Shown: positions 36,515 to 46,461, numbered from the stretch's first letter. The stretch is DNA of 64,000 bases from Vibrio zhugei (GCF_003716875.1 NZ_CP033077.1:558001-622000), one strand, 5' to 3'. Program-made: numbers and translations. The notes: generated by a model not told the origin, from the letters alone.

Positions 36515-38698
36515 ATGAAGCAACTCATTTCCCTGATAGTGATGTTCACGGCCTTCATCAGTCCGGTCAGTCACGCCGCTGAGATGTTTGCGGGCGAAGA
36601 CGGCTACCGACTGTGGTTAAAGTACGACCGCATCAACGATCCCGTTCAACGTCACCAGTACCAAAAACAGCTCACTCGCATTTATTTGCCCGGTCAGTCA
36701 GGCACCACCTTAGCCATACGTCAGGAGCTCACTGCGGCATTGCCTCACTTACTCGCCAAGCCGATAACATTTATCTCGCACGCCAACCGTGCGAACAGCT
36801 TGGTCATCGTCAAAGGCACCCAAGCAATACAAAAGCGCTACGGCTTAGGCGAGCGTTTTACCAAACTGACGGATGAAGGCTTTCTCATCAAGGCATTGAA
36901 TACGAAACAGGGTCAACAAACGCTGATCACCGCGAAATCGGATATAGGGCTACTCTATGGTACGTTCCGCCTTATTCAGCAACTGCAAACGGGCAAGGAT
37001 ATCCGCCAAATCAATCTTGCTGAGTCACCCAAAATACGCATCAGAATGCTTGACCATTGGGATGACTTAGACCGACATACGGAACGTGGTTATGCGGGCC
37101 AGTCAATCTGGGATTGGCACAAACTGCCAGACTATAAAAAGCAGCGCTATTATGATTACGCTCGTGCCAATGCTTCGATTGGGATTAACGGGGTTGCGCT
37201 GAATAACGTCAATGCCGATGCCTTAATTTTAACGCCCACTTGGCTAAAAAAAGTGGCGGCCTTGGCCGATATATTTCGCCCGTATGGGATCAAAGTCTAC
37301 CTGTCGGTCAAATTCAGCTCTCCTCAGCAAATTGGCGACTTAAAGACCTCCGATCCCAACAACAAAGCCGTGCAACAATGGTGGCAGAAAAAAGCGCAAG
37401 AACTCTATCACGTCATTCCCGATTTTGGCGGTTTCTTAGTGAAAGCCAACTCAGAAGGTCAACCCGGACCTGGTGATTATGGCCGTACTCACGCCGAAGG
37501 AGCCAACATGTTAGCCAAAGCTCTCAAACCGTATGGCGGTAATGTTATCTGGCGCGCGTTTGTCTATTCACATGAAGAGGATACCGAGCGCTCACTGCAA
37601 GCGTATAATGAGTTTGTCCCTCTCGATGGTCAGTTTGCCGACAATGTCAGCGTACAAGTCAAAAATGGCCCCATTGACTTCCAGCCTCGCGAACCCTTTA
37701 GCCCACTGTTTGGGGCAATGCCGCAGACCTCGCTCGCGATGGAATTTCAAATCACGCAAGAGTATCTCGGTTTCAGTACTCACCTAGTCTATTTAGCCAC
37801 TCTGTTTAAAGAAACATTGGATTCTGATACTTATCAATATGGCAAGGGCTCAACGGTGGCTAAAGTGATCGATGGAAGCAACTACAAAGCCGGAAAACCG
37901 CATTTAACCGTGATGGCAGGCGTGGCCAATATTGGAATGGATCGCAACTGGACTGGGCATATTTTTGGTCAGGCCAACTGGTACGCTTTTGGTCGACTCG
38001 CTTGGGATCACGAGTTGTCGGCAGAGACTATCGCCTCTGACTGGGCCAAAATGACATTAACAAACGACCCTCAAGCCATACAAACCATCGTCTCCCTGAT
38101 GATGAACTCTCGTGAGACCATTGTGAATTATATGACGCCCTTAGGTCTGCATCACCTCATGGGTTCAGATCACCATTATGGCCCCGCGCCGTGGGTGGAC
38201 AATTTAGGCCGTGCCGATTGGAACCCGGTTTATTATCATCGCGCGGATGAGCAAGGTATCGGCTTGGACCGCACAGCCACCGGCACCAATGCCGTGTCAC
38301 AATATGCCAAACACTGGCAAACCATTTTCTCGGATCCAAAGAAAACGCCAGAGACATTATTATTGTGGTTTCATCATTTACCTTGGGACTACAAAATGGC
38401 CTCGGGTGATACGCTATGGAATGCGTTAGTCAAACATTACTATCAAGGAGTCGACGATGTTATTGCAATGCAAAAACAATGGCTTACCCTCAAAGGGAAA
38501 ATAGACAATAACCAGTTTAATCAAGTTCGCATGGCCTTAGCCATTCAGGTCAAAGAAGCCAAATGGTGGCGAGATGCTTGTGTACTCTATTTCCAAACGT
38601 TTTCTCAACGTCCACTGCCAAAAGGCTATAAAGCGCCAGAGAAAACCTTAGAATACTATCAATCATTGACCTTTCCTTATGCCCCCGGCCAGGGCTAA
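36515..38698 (+). CDS. aguA: Secreted GH67 alpha-glucuronidase
   Basis: A 727-residue enzyme of glycoside hydrolase family 67, which releases (4-O-methyl)-glucuronic acid from the ends of xylo-oligosaccharides. A signal peptide (cleavage near SHAAE) precedes an N-terminal beta-sandwich (about 25-150) and a TIM barrel with family motifs RMLDHWDDLDRHTERGYAG, GGFLVKANSEGQPGPGDYGRTHAEGANML and NLGRADWNPVYYHRAD. Full length with no obvious damage. It stands alone: no xylanase, xylosidase or oligosaccharide transporter is adjacent, which suggests acquisition or scattered xylan genes. Export to the periplasm or outside is predicted. Confidence 0.93.
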   Translation: MKQLISLIVMFTAFISPVSHAAEMFAGEDGYRLWLKYDRINDPVQRHQYQKQLTRIYLPGQSGTTLAIRQELTAALPHLLAKPITFISHANRANSLVIVKGTQAIQKRYGLGERFTKLTDEGFLIKALNTKQGQQTLITAKSDIGLLYGTFRLIQQLQTGKDIRQINLAESPKIRIRMLDHWDDLDRHTERGYAGQSIWDWHKLPDYKKQRYYDYARANASIGINGVALNNVNADALILTPTWLKKVAALADIFRPYGIKVYLSVKFSSPQQIGDLKTSDPNNKAVQQWWQKKAQELYHVIPDFGGFLVKANSEGQPGPGDYGRTHAEGANMLAKALKPYGGNVIWRAFVYSHEEDTERSLQAYNEFVPLDGQFADNVSVQVKNGPIDFQPREPFSPLFGAMPQTSLAMEFQITQEYLGFSTHLVYLATLFKETLDSDTYQYGKGSTVAKVIDGSNYKAGKPHLTVMAGVANIGMDRNWTGHIFGQANWYAFGRLAWDHELSAETIASDWAKMTLTNDPQAIQTIVSLMMNSRETIVNYMTPLGLHHLMGSDHHYGPAPWVDNLGRADWNPVYYHRADEQGIGLDRTATGTNAVSQYAKHWQTIFSDPKKTPETLLLWFHHLPWDYKMASGDTLWNALVKHYYQGVDDVIAMQKQWLTLKGKIDNNQFNQVRMALAIQVKEAKWWRDACVLYFQTFSQRPLPKGYKAPEKTLEYYQSLTFPYAPGQG

Positions 38699-38756
38699 CT
38701 AGGCCGATAACGCCGCTCAACCCAGCGAAACGACGTCGGCATAGTCTGTAGGGGTC

Positions 38757-38786
38757 ATGCAGACACATTTCCCCACGTGTCTGCAT
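38757..38786. other. Hairpin after aguA
   Basis: ATGCAGACAC/GTGTCTGCAT stem (one extra base in the loop side), without a T run. It may stabilise the 3' end or serve as a factor-dependent terminator. Confidence 0.45.
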
Positions 38787-38917
38787 AGCCTATCAGCGGC
38801 CTGTTAACGGCCGATAAAATAGATAGTCATGCATTGAATATGACTAGCCATCCTGTAACTTGACCGTTATCCTATACACCTTACAGCACATGATCGCGAT
38901 TCCCTTTGGAGCTCTCC

Positions 38918-40174
38918 ATGCACGAACTGAAAAAAGATATCACGTTGTTTTCTGGAATCAGTCAGCTCGCCACCACCTTACTTGGAACAGGATTATTTAT
39001 GGTGCCAGCCATTGCCGCAGGCATCACCGGATCACTCACATTATGGGCTTGGTGTATTCTGTTTATTGCCATATGTCCTATTGCCTTGACCTTTGCAACG
39101 TTAGGTAAGCATTACCCCAATGCGGGGGGCACGGCCTATTTTGTCCGTATGGCTTTCAGTAAACGTCTCGAAAATGCGGTTGCATGGCTATTCATGAGTA
39201 TCATGCCGGTTGGCATTCCACCCGCTATTGCCCTAGCGGGTGGCTTTTTGAAGCCCATTTTACCCCACTTTTTAGCCAATGATTGGTGTGCACAACTGCT
39301 CACCGTTGCGCTACTGCTGCTTGTCAATTTGATGGGCAGTAAGTCCTCTGGACAGCTACAATCACTGATCGCGTTGTGTATCTTTGCCTTGATTGGTGGC
39401 TTTTTCTGGCAAGGCCATATCGGGGTCAACGATCTGGTGATGCCGGCTCTGCACATTCACGATGCCGTGCCTATTGGCCAAGCACTGGCAGTGATGTTTT
39501 GGTGTTTTGTTGGTATTGAAGCGTTCGCTCACATGGGAGAAGAATTTAAGAATCCACAACGGGATTTCCCCATCGCTATATTAGCAGGCTGTTTCATTGC
39601 CGGATTGGTCTATTGGGCGTGTACCGTCGTTATTTTAAAATTTAATGCCTACGGTAGCAGCCACTTCGATAATGGCTCCATTCCATGGCTCAGCGATCAC
39701 TTGTTTGGTTCAAGCATGGCCTTGGTGATCAGTGTCATTGGCTTTTTTGCCTGCTTTGCCAGCATCAATCTGTATACGCAAAGCTTATCGCGTATGGTGT
39801 TATCACAAGCGCGGCAATACCGACCATCGAGCGCACTGGTCTCGGTGTCATCACGCGGGGTTTCGGTGCGCGCAACCTATGTGGTTTTCAGTGTGATTAC
39901 GGCTTCTTGTGTCTTGGGGCTAGTCACCAACTTAGATTTATCCTTTTTCCTCAAATTGGCAAACAGTGTGTTTGTGATGATTTACTTACTCGCCATGTTA
40001 GCCGCCACACGGTTACTGCAAGGGAAAGCGCGTTATCTTGCGTATGTGTCACTGCTTTTATGCCTGCTAGCCTTTTTATGTTTAGGCTGGTCGATGCTTT
40101 ATGCGGTCATTATTTTGATGGTATTTATGCGCCCATGGCAACGCCATGCACCGCGTCAGTATGTCAATCAATAA
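38918..40174 (+). CDS. APC-family amino-acid permease (YjeH-like)
   Basis: A 418-residue inner-membrane protein with about 12 hydrophobic segments. LLGTGLFMVPAIAAGITG near the N terminus matches the APC superfamily motif, and the protein resembles E. coli YjeH, an exporter of methionine and branched-chain amino acids. ATG 38918 is used because GGAGCTCTCC precedes it; a TTG 12 bases earlier is unlikely. Substrate is inferred only by resemblance. Confidence 0.85.
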   Translation: MHELKKDITLFSGISQLATTLLGTGLFMVPAIAAGITGSLTLWAWCILFIAICPIALTFATLGKHYPNAGGTAYFVRMAFSKRLENAVAWLFMSIMPVGIPPAIALAGGFLKPILPHFLANDWCAQLLTVALLLLVNLMGSKSSGQLQSLIALCIFALIGGFFWQGHIGVNDLVMPALHIHDAVPIGQALAVMFWCFVGIEAFAHMGEEFKNPQRDFPIAILAGCFIAGLVYWACTVVILKFNAYGSSHFDNGSIPWLSDHLFGSSMALVISVIGFFACFASINLYTQSLSRMVLSQARQYRPSSALVSVSSRGVSVRATYVVFSVITASCVLGLVTNLDLSFFLKLANSVFVMIYLLAMLAATRLLQGKARYLAYVSLLLCLLAFLCLGWSMLYAVIILMVFMRPWQRHAPRQYVNQ

Positions 40175-40260
40175 ACCGCAAAACACATCGAAGCAATACG
40201 CAATCACAGCCGTGTGGCACCTCTTCTAGACAAGGCGAGGTGCCATACGGCCAAGAGCCA

Positions 40261-41040
40261 TTAAAAGCTCGGCACTAAATCACCGATCGCTTGGGGGCGC
40301 TCAGAAAAATGACAGAGCTCCAACCGACCATCATGATGCTCAAGCATTGCGGTGCAATTTTCTACCCAATCTCCCGTATTCATGTATAACGTGCCATCGA
40401 CATACCCGAGTTCAGGGTTGTGAATATGTCCACAGACAATACCATCCACGTTATCGTGCTGCGCACGTTGCACCGCCAACTCACGAAAACGGTTCATTGC
40501 AGTTTGTGCTTTTTTCGAGCATTGCTTGAGGGTTCTGGCGACCGATTGATAAGGCAAACCGCATAAACGCCGACCATAGTTCCAAACCCCATTAAGCCCG
40601 AGCACCACATCGTAGGCATAGTCCCCTAAGATTTCATCAAAACGGCTTGCACACATATCACGGTCAAACACATCACCGTGCAACAGTAAAAGTCGGCCAT
40701 GAGCCGGACTGTCGTAAATATACTCTTTATGGATTTCAACATCTTGGAGGCTTTCTCCATCATAGCGACGCATGGGAATGTCATGATTACCCGGAATATA
40801 AATAACCCGCGTCCCTTGCTTCGCTTTGCGTAACAGCAGCTCGTAGACTTTTTGATGAGGTTTTGGCCAGTGCCAACGTCGGCGTAACGCTTGCATATCA
40901 ACAATATCGCCGACTAAAAAAAGATACTGGCTTTCATGGGTTTGCAAAAACTTCAGTAAGTACTCGGCTCGGCAATGCCTCTCGCCCAAGTGCAAATCTG
41001 ATAACCAAATAGCCTGACAGTGACGTTTGCTTGAAGTCAT
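40261..41040 (-). CDS. Calcineurin-like phosphoesterase, LpxH-like
   Basis: A 259-residue metallophosphoesterase. All five metal motifs are present: DLHLGERH, GDIVD, GNHD, LLHGDVFD and GHIHNPE. It resembles UDP-2,3-diacylglucosamine pyrophosphatase (LpxH) homologues that cleave at the membrane in lipid A synthesis; vibrios usually carry a canonical LpxH elsewhere, so this may be a second form. ATG 41040 follows GGGAGAAGGT. It is adjacent to the IS-interrupted gene. Confidence 0.85.
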   Translation of the reverse strand: MTSSKRHCQAIWLSDLHLGERHCRAEYLLKFLQTHESQYLFLVGDIVDMQALRRRWHWPKPHQKVYELLLRKAKQGTRVIYIPGNHDIPMRRYDGESLQDVEIHKEYIYDSPAHGRLLLLHGDVFDRDMCASRFDEILGDYAYDVVLGLNGVWNYGRRLCGLPYQSVARTLKQCSKKAQTAMNRFRELAVQRAQHDNVDGIVCGHIHNPELGYVDGTLYMNTGDWVENCTAMLEHHDGRLELCHFSERPQAIGDLVPSF

Positions 41041-41426
41041 ACCTTCTCCCGTTAACAAGCCGACTTAGTCAGACTAGTCAGCCGGATTGACGATCAGGTG
41101 ACAACATTTTGATGTTTATGTTACAACCACTCATCCTCTACCGCGTATCGTGCAGTGCGGGCTTCACTCAGCGTGCAGTCAGTCTGTGCCATTAAGTCAG
41201 CAAGAGTGATCGCTCGATTCTCTCGAACCAACTGTTTTAATGCCTCAGATTGATCGGTTGGCCCCGGGTTAGATAATTTGACCAACGTGTCCTGCATTCG
41301 CTGAATCATGAACGGATGAACTGGTTGATTGGGCGCTCGGCAATATTTGCGTATTTCGGTGATTGCGATCGCTTGTTTCGGTTTATTCCGATCACCTGAT
41401 CCTGTCATTTTTCTCTCTTCCTATTT

Positions 41427-42167
41427 TTACTCTAAGTGATCGGATTGCGCCAGTTTTCTCATTGATTCACCTCCCAGTTCTATTCGATGACTATTGTGTA
41501 CCAGCCGATCCATGAGAGCATCTGCGACGGTGGCGTTGCCGATCATGTTGTACCACTCTTTTACAGGTAATTGGCTGATGACGATTGTGCTGCTGTTTTG
41601 GTAACGATCTTCAAGCACTTCTAATAAGTGGCCCGCGTGTTCCTGAGTCAGTTTTTCCATCCCCCAGTCGTCGAGGATCAGTAAGCCTTTCTTAGCCAAC
41701 GATTGAAGTTGTTTTTGATAGCTGCCATCCAGACGTCCTGCGGTCAGGTCATCAAGCAAGCGAGTTAATCGGTAGTATCTGACCGTTTGTTGTTGGTCGC
41801 AGGCACTGGTTGCCAGTGCACAACCAAGATACGTTTTACCTGCTCCTGTTGGGCCTGTGATCAAGATGTTTTGGTGCTTGTGTAGATAACTGCCCGTTAG
41901 TAGTTCGCTCATTTGTTTACGGTTGAGGTTTCGTCCCTCCTTGTAGACGAGTTGGCTCGGCTGTGCATCCACTCTTAATTTGGCTTGTCGTTTTAAGCGT
42001 TGGATTTTGGTCTGATTGCGATTCAAGATTTCGCTTTCCAGAAGCAGGCTTAGTCTCTCCTCGAAGTCCAGCTCTGCGTAGGTCGTCAGTTGCTCTTGTT
42101 GCTGCTCTAACGCTTTCGCCGCATGGCTCAACCGCAGGGTTTTTAGTTGGTTATTGAGTGTGTTCAT
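41427..42167 (-). CDS. istB: IS21 helper ATPase IstB
   Basis: A 246-residue AAA+ ATPase that assists IstA in target capture. Walker A GPTGAGKTYLGCALA is near residue 105 and Walker B LLILDDWGMEKL follows. ATG 42167 follows AGGAGAAAGGAT; an upstream extension is not needed. It starts 10 bases after istA ends. Confidence 0.95.
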   Translation of the reverse strand: MNTLNNQLKTLRLSHAAKALEQQQEQLTTYAELDFEERLSLLLESEILNRNQTKIQRLKRQAKLRVDAQPSQLVYKEGRNLNRKQMSELLTGSYLHKHQNILITGPTGAGKTYLGCALATSACDQQQTVRYYRLTRLLDDLTAGRLDGSYQKQLQSLAKKGLLILDDWGMEKLTQEHAGHLLEVLEDRYQNSSTIVISQLPVKEWYNMIGNATVADALMDRLVHNSHRIELGGESMRKLAQSDHLE

Positions 42168-42177
42168 ATCCTTTCTC

Positions 42178-43710
42178 CTAGTGATAACAGTTCGGGCCAC
42201 GGACATTGCTATGAACAAGGTTCGGCGTGCTCGTGTTGTCTTTGCTCAGTTGTCCTTCTCGATTGTTTTTCAGTAGATTGTTTATGAAGGTGTAGTTCGG
42301 TTTTGTCAGCATCAGCGCATCTTTACAGGCTTGCTCTAAGCGTGATTCACCATGCGCTTTACTCAGATTGAGCAGCCCAAGGCAGGAGCGATACGACTGC
42401 TCTGGATGAGGTTTGGAGTTGAGCATCTTATTGATGACTTCTCGTGTAGCCGGGCCGATATTGGCTCCCCAGTTGAGCAAGCGTCCAGGGGACCACTTTT
42501 GATGTTGATGGTTACTTGGCATATGCTCTGCGTTGGTGCTATTTCCTCGCTCTCGTTGGCTGCGTGGATGTTGAGCGACCAAGTTACCTTGGTGGTAGAT
42601 CTGCACCAGACGATTGGTGGCTTCTAGCTCAACATAGTGGCCAACAAGTTGATGGGGAACCGAGTAGTAATGACGGTGATATTCAATGTGATAATCAGGC
42701 CCAACTTTGGCTCGCTTGGTTTCGGTATACAGATAACGCTGTTTGGGGAGAGGCTTTAACGCTGGCTTGTCGAGTTTATCGAACAATGATTGACGACTCG
42801 CGCCATACTGTTTCATCTCACGTTGGTTTAACTCATTCATGAGTTCTCGGATAGCGAGATTCAGCGCCTTGAAGGTATAGAAGGTTTGGTGTCGCAGCCG
42901 CATCATGATCCAGCGTTCCACTAGAAGCACGGCATTCTCTGCTTTGGCTTTGTCTTTTGGTTTGTAGGGACGAGCTGGCATTACGGCGGTTTGATAGTGA
43001 TTAGCTAGTTTTTGATAGCTGTCGTTAAGTCTCGGCTCATAACGATTGGCTTTGGTGACCGCGCTACGTAGATTATCGGGAACCAAGAGCTGTGGTACAC
43101 CACCGAAGTGTTCGAACGCATTAGCATGCGCCTCTAACCAGTAGGACTTACCTTGGCTCGGGAAGGCTTCAACATAGGTGTAATTGGATGCGCCTAAGGT
43201 CGCGACGAACACTTCCGCTTCACGCACTTCTCCTGTGTCAGGGTTGACCACCTGAAGCCTTGGCCCACAGTAATCGATAAACAGTTTATCACCCGCGACA
43301 TGAAGCTGGCGCATGCTGCGCTTTTGCGTTTTGAACCAGCGCGTGAAGTGCTCACAGAACTGGGTGTAAGCGTAAGCTTGTTCTTGATATTGCTCATGAT
43401 ATTCCTGCCAGAGCAACATTTTCGTCATACCTTTACGTCTGAGTTCAACAGCGTATTGAGTGAAGTCTGGCATGACTTTATCGCGACTGGTTTTCTTATC
43501 GTGATACAGCGCTTGCGTGAGATCAGCATCACTGCAACTTTCGGGTAGAGGCCAGCCAAGCTGGATTTGTTTAAAGCGAGTAAGGAGTTCTGATATGGTG
43601 GACGGGCCGAGTTTAAGGCAAGAAGCGATGCTGCGATTTGAGAGACCGCAGTCGTACTTAAGGCGTAATACCTCTTTGATTTTGTTCATTGGAGTTCTCT
43701 TTTTGGCCAT
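42178..43710 (-). CDS. istA: IS21 transposase IstA
   Basis: A 510-residue DDE transposase. A helix-turn-helix at residues 17-50 (CGLSNRSIASCLKLGPSTISELL) precedes the catalytic core: Asp in KLFIDYCGP, Asp in LLVPDNLRSAV and Glu in KAKAENAVLLVER. The reading frame is intact, so the element may still be active. Confidence 0.95.
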   Translation of the reverse strand: MAKKRTPMNKIKEVLRLKYDCGLSNRSIASCLKLGPSTISELLTRFKQIQLGWPLPESCSDADLTQALYHDKKTSRDKVMPDFTQYAVELRRKGMTKMLLWQEYHEQYQEQAYAYTQFCEHFTRWFKTQKRSMRQLHVAGDKLFIDYCGPRLQVVNPDTGEVREAEVFVATLGASNYTYVEAFPSQGKSYWLEAHANAFEHFGGVPQLLVPDNLRSAVTKANRYEPRLNDSYQKLANHYQTAVMPARPYKPKDKAKAENAVLLVERWIMMRLRHQTFYTFKALNLAIRELMNELNQREMKQYGASRQSLFDKLDKPALKPLPKQRYLYTETKRAKVGPDYHIEYHRHYYSVPHQLVGHYVELEATNRLVQIYHQGNLVAQHPRSQRERGNSTNAEHMPSNHQHQKWSPGRLLNWGANIGPATREVINKMLNSKPHPEQSYRSCLGLLNLSKAHGESRLEQACKDALMLTKPNYTFINNLLKNNREGQLSKDNTSTPNLVHSNVRGPNCYH

Positions 43711-43846
43711 TGTCGCTTCCTTACGTTCTTGATTAAGAAGTAAAGAATAACGAGCTATTGATTTAAAAGAGAAAAAATAAGGATTTCGGGCATTCCGATC
43801 GCGGTTTTCGCTATTCCGATCACCGATTTCGGAGTTAGGCTAAAAG

Positions 43847-43938
43847 TGATCGGATAATCGCGGAATCAGTGATCGGTTTAAACCGAAATGGGTGATCGGA
43901 TAATCCCGAAATGACTGATCGGAATGCTCCGAAATATG
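43847..43938 (+). repeat. Four tandem 23-bp IS end repeats
   Basis: Units begin at 43847, 43870, 43893 and 43916 with an exact 23-bp period, each TGATCGG-N9-10-CGAAAT-like. They form the right-end transposase-binding array of the IS21-family element. Confidence 0.92.
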
Positions 43939-44277
43939 CAATATTGACAAAATTGCTGTAATTGGTGTGGGGTGCCTTCAATCTGCCAATCTCGAGAGCG
44001 ACGAATTCTCTGCAACACACACCCATGTTGAGCCGCACTTTCACGCAATTGTGCCGTTTGTTCGCGCCCGATATAACGTACCAAAGAACGTAACACAATG
44101 GTCACACGATCATTCATAGTCGGCCCTACTAAATGGAAGCTTAATCGATAAGTCATAATACGGACTAACAGATAAAAATCATAGTGTTGACCTCGATAAA
44201 AACTACCGAGTTAGTCAAACACAGACTATGATAAAACCATACGCTAAAAGACGCCGCAAAAATGAAAAGGAGTGGCC

Positions 44278-45120
44278 ATGAAGCAATACGTTACCGTCTG
44301 TATTGACGAACATAAGTTACCCGAACACTTGACCAATTTGGTCACTTGGGTGGCGCAAAAAACAACGCTTCCTATTCAGTTACTCTACCGCACGTCTGCA
44401 AGCCCTGTGGTCAGCCAGCTTAATGACAGTCATGCGAGTTTGGATGGCCACAACGAAGCGATTGAACCTTTACTCCATGCTGATGAACAACTGGCCCAAG
44501 GACAACTCGAGCATGAGCACGCCATGTTGCAGCCATTTATCCAACAATTGACCGATGCCGAGCTCACGCCACTGCTTGCGCATACCCACCACAGCTCGTG
44601 GAAACAAACACTGAGTGAATACCAAGAAAGCACGGAACTGTTTGTGATTGAAAGTCATCATGGCGCTCAAGAAAAGCTTCCCGATTATTTAGAAAATGTC
44701 ATGACTTATACGCAAAACGACTTGCTGATTGCCAAGCGACACCACAACGCACCGAGTTGCTGTATTGTGGCGTTTGACGGACGTTCGCACAATTTGGCGT
44801 TTATTCGTAAAATCCTCACCATGCCGCTGCTGGACGCCCTGCCATTGCATCTCGTTATTGTGAATGCGGATGAAGAAGAGCGTCACTATTTTCAAGATGC
44901 TGAAGCCTATTGGGTCGCCAACGGCAGAGACGTCACAAGCGTAGAGTTACACGGTAACGTCGCTCAGGAGTTAACTCAATATCAACTCCAATATCCTGAT
45001 TCCTTATTGGTGATCGGCTCATCACCGCACTCGCGTTTTCTACAATTTTGGCTAGGCAGCCACACCAAAGACATTATCCACACGGTGGAAGGCTCTGTGT
45101 GTCTACTGACCAATCACTAA
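44278..45120 (+). CDS. Universal stress protein, tandem-domain (UspE-like)
   Basis: A 280-residue protein with two Usp-like halves. The second half has the more typical pattern CCIVAFDGRSHNLAFIR and ends DSLLVIGSSPHSRFLQFWLGSHTKDIIHTVEGSVCLL, close to the G-x2-G-x9-G(S/T) nucleotide motif. The first half is divergent. Such proteins accumulate during stasis or stress. ATG 44278 is used because AAGGAG lies five bases upstream. It is divergent from the interrupted RRF_GI gene. Confidence 0.82.
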   Translation: MKQYVTVCIDEHKLPEHLTNLVTWVAQKTTLPIQLLYRTSASPVVSQLNDSHASLDGHNEAIEPLLHADEQLAQGQLEHEHAMLQPFIQQLTDAELTPLLAHTHHSSWKQTLSEYQESTELFVIESHHGAQEKLPDYLENVMTYTQNDLLIAKRHHNAPSCCIVAFDGRSHNLAFIRKILTMPLLDALPLHLVIVNADEEERHYFQDAEAYWVANGRDVTSVELHGNVAQELTQYQLQYPDSLLVIGSSPHSRFLQFWLGSHTKDIIHTVEGSVCLLTNH

Positions 45121-45237
45121 AAATGAGCAAGACCCATCAACACTCGTTAATACTGACATGATGCTGTAATACGCATCTTGTTTAATACAGAGTCTTTATA
45201 CCACTCAATGGACATTCATAACTAAAGGGAACTCTCA

Positions 45238-46323
45238 ATGAAAAAACTGTTTTTATTTGCGCTCGCAATGTGCGTTTCCGCTAGCACGTTTGCGCGAACG
45301 GACGTTTTTCCATCCAGTACATATAACCAACTCAATTACGGTTTATATTGGTTTGGCGCCAACAACCAATACGAGAAAGCTTCATCCGCCACCAGCCAAG
45401 GTAGCCAATTTTTCGACCCCACCCACCCGACGCTCATTTTTATTCATGGCTGGTAAAAAGATCATGTGAAAAATCATGATCGCATCGTTTATTTCAATAA
45501 TACCGACGGCTGGCCCGATCAAGACTTCGCCAACCTGTGGCGCAGTGAAGGCTACAATGTCGGAATTTTATATTGGGATCAGTTTGCTGATGAGTCAGAA
45601 TTAAAAGATGCCGAGGCAAAAATCTGGACCGCGACAGGACATCGCAATATGCGCTGGCGCGATGGTAATGGTGATTACCACACAGGCCCTAAACGCAATG
45701 TCGTGCAACTGCTGTTAAACAGTTACGATGCCGCGATGAAGAATTATACCGGTCCTGAAGTTCGACTGGCCGGACACAGTCTAGGCAATCAAGTTGCGTT
45801 AAGCCTCGCAGATCAACTCCTCACGCAATATCATAATGGCCAAATATCGGCGCTCGCAGTGCCGAAACGTGTCTCCTTGCTCGACCCTTTCTACTCAAAC
45901 TATCCAAAGGATTATTTAAACGGTGCTTGGGTTGGCGAGAAAGCACGAGCCATCGTCAATCGATTAAAATCAGCTGGAACCGCGATTGACTCTTACCGCT
46001 CCTCCATCGTGACGTCCAGTGTGTTTGTCGGAGACGAAAACAAAGCACTCTCAAACTCAGTGGCGTTTACCGAGATTAGCAGTCAATTTTTCAATCAGTT
46101 CCAAATTTCCGAGAAACACGGCTCCGCAGTCTGGTTATACTTGTGGTCCATCCTCTATCCCACGCCGGTTGTCATTAACAGTACTTTACCCGGCCTCTCC
46201 GCCTCAACCAGTTACCAAGATGTTCGCCAATGGATGATGACAAGCGACCATTTAGTTCAAGTGGCTGGCGGGAAAACCAAAGAAGTCCTAGATAACCTCT
46301 ACGAAATGCGCCCACCGCTATAA
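45238..46323 (+). pseudogene. Secreted lipase-like alpha/beta hydrolase with an in-frame stop
   Basis: One continuous frame of about 361 codons is interrupted only by TAA at 45454-45456, directly after PTLIFIHGW, the oxyanion-hole motif. The frame resumes KDHVKNHDRIVYFNNTDGW. The nucleophile motif GHSLGNQ and a downstream DPFYSNYPKDY follow, and a signal peptide (MKKLFLFALAMCVSAST) leads. The simplest history is CAA (Gln) to TAA by one transition, leaving a 72-residue fragment. The rest of the frame shows no further damage, so the mutation is recent, or the stop is read through, or it is a sequencing error. Confidence 0.85.
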
Positions 46324-46359
46324 CCTCAGGGAATTAGCTATAGGTCAAATAGCATCCAC

Positions 46360-46386
46360 CATCTGCGATGAGAAACATCGCAGATG
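46360..46386 (+). other. Hairpin downstream of the lipase pseudogene
   Basis: CATCTGCGATG/CATCGCAGATG perfect 11-bp stem with five-base loop, no T run. Confidence 0.5.
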
Positions 46387-46461
46387 TGGGCTACTCTGTC
46401 TAAGTGACGGTTTGTCCCTAAATGGGCGAGAGCAATACCCAGGATCACTTTGCTTAAGCAC

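Larger units (their letters stand above)
41348..43940 (-). mobile_element. IS21-family insertion sequence
   Basis: A 2,593-bp element with ends TGCGTATTTCGG (left) and TGCATATTTCGG (right, inverted). It is flanked by a 5-bp target duplication ATATT (41343-41347 and 43941-43945). It encodes IstA and IstB. The right end carries four tandem 23-bp units starting at 43847, 43870, 43893 and 43916 (TGATCGG...CCGAAAT), and the left end two inverted copies; these are the multiple transposase-binding sites typical of the family. Confidence 0.96.
41121..44117 (-). pseudogene. RRF_GI-family gene split by an IS21-family element
   Basis: The 5' part (44117 down to 43941) encodes MNDRVTIVLRSLVRYIG..., ending QLQQFCQYC; the 3' part (41347 down to 41121) encodes RAPNQPVHPF... 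ending ARYAVEDEWL. Removing the insertion and one copy of the 5-bp duplication joins them in frame as an intact 132-residue protein. The VRRSRDW-like and ITLADLMAQTDCTLSEARTARY blocks identify the small vibrio family annotated as ribosome-recycling-factor-like (RRF_GI); function unknown. The start is ATG 44117 behind AGGGCCGACT. The clean join shows that the insertion is recent. Confidence 0.9.

Noticed and set aside
43847..43938. Regular 23-bp repeats that could be taken for a CRISPR array
   Set aside because: The repeats are contiguous without spacers and lie exactly at an IS21 end, where such binding arrays are expected. No cas genes are present.
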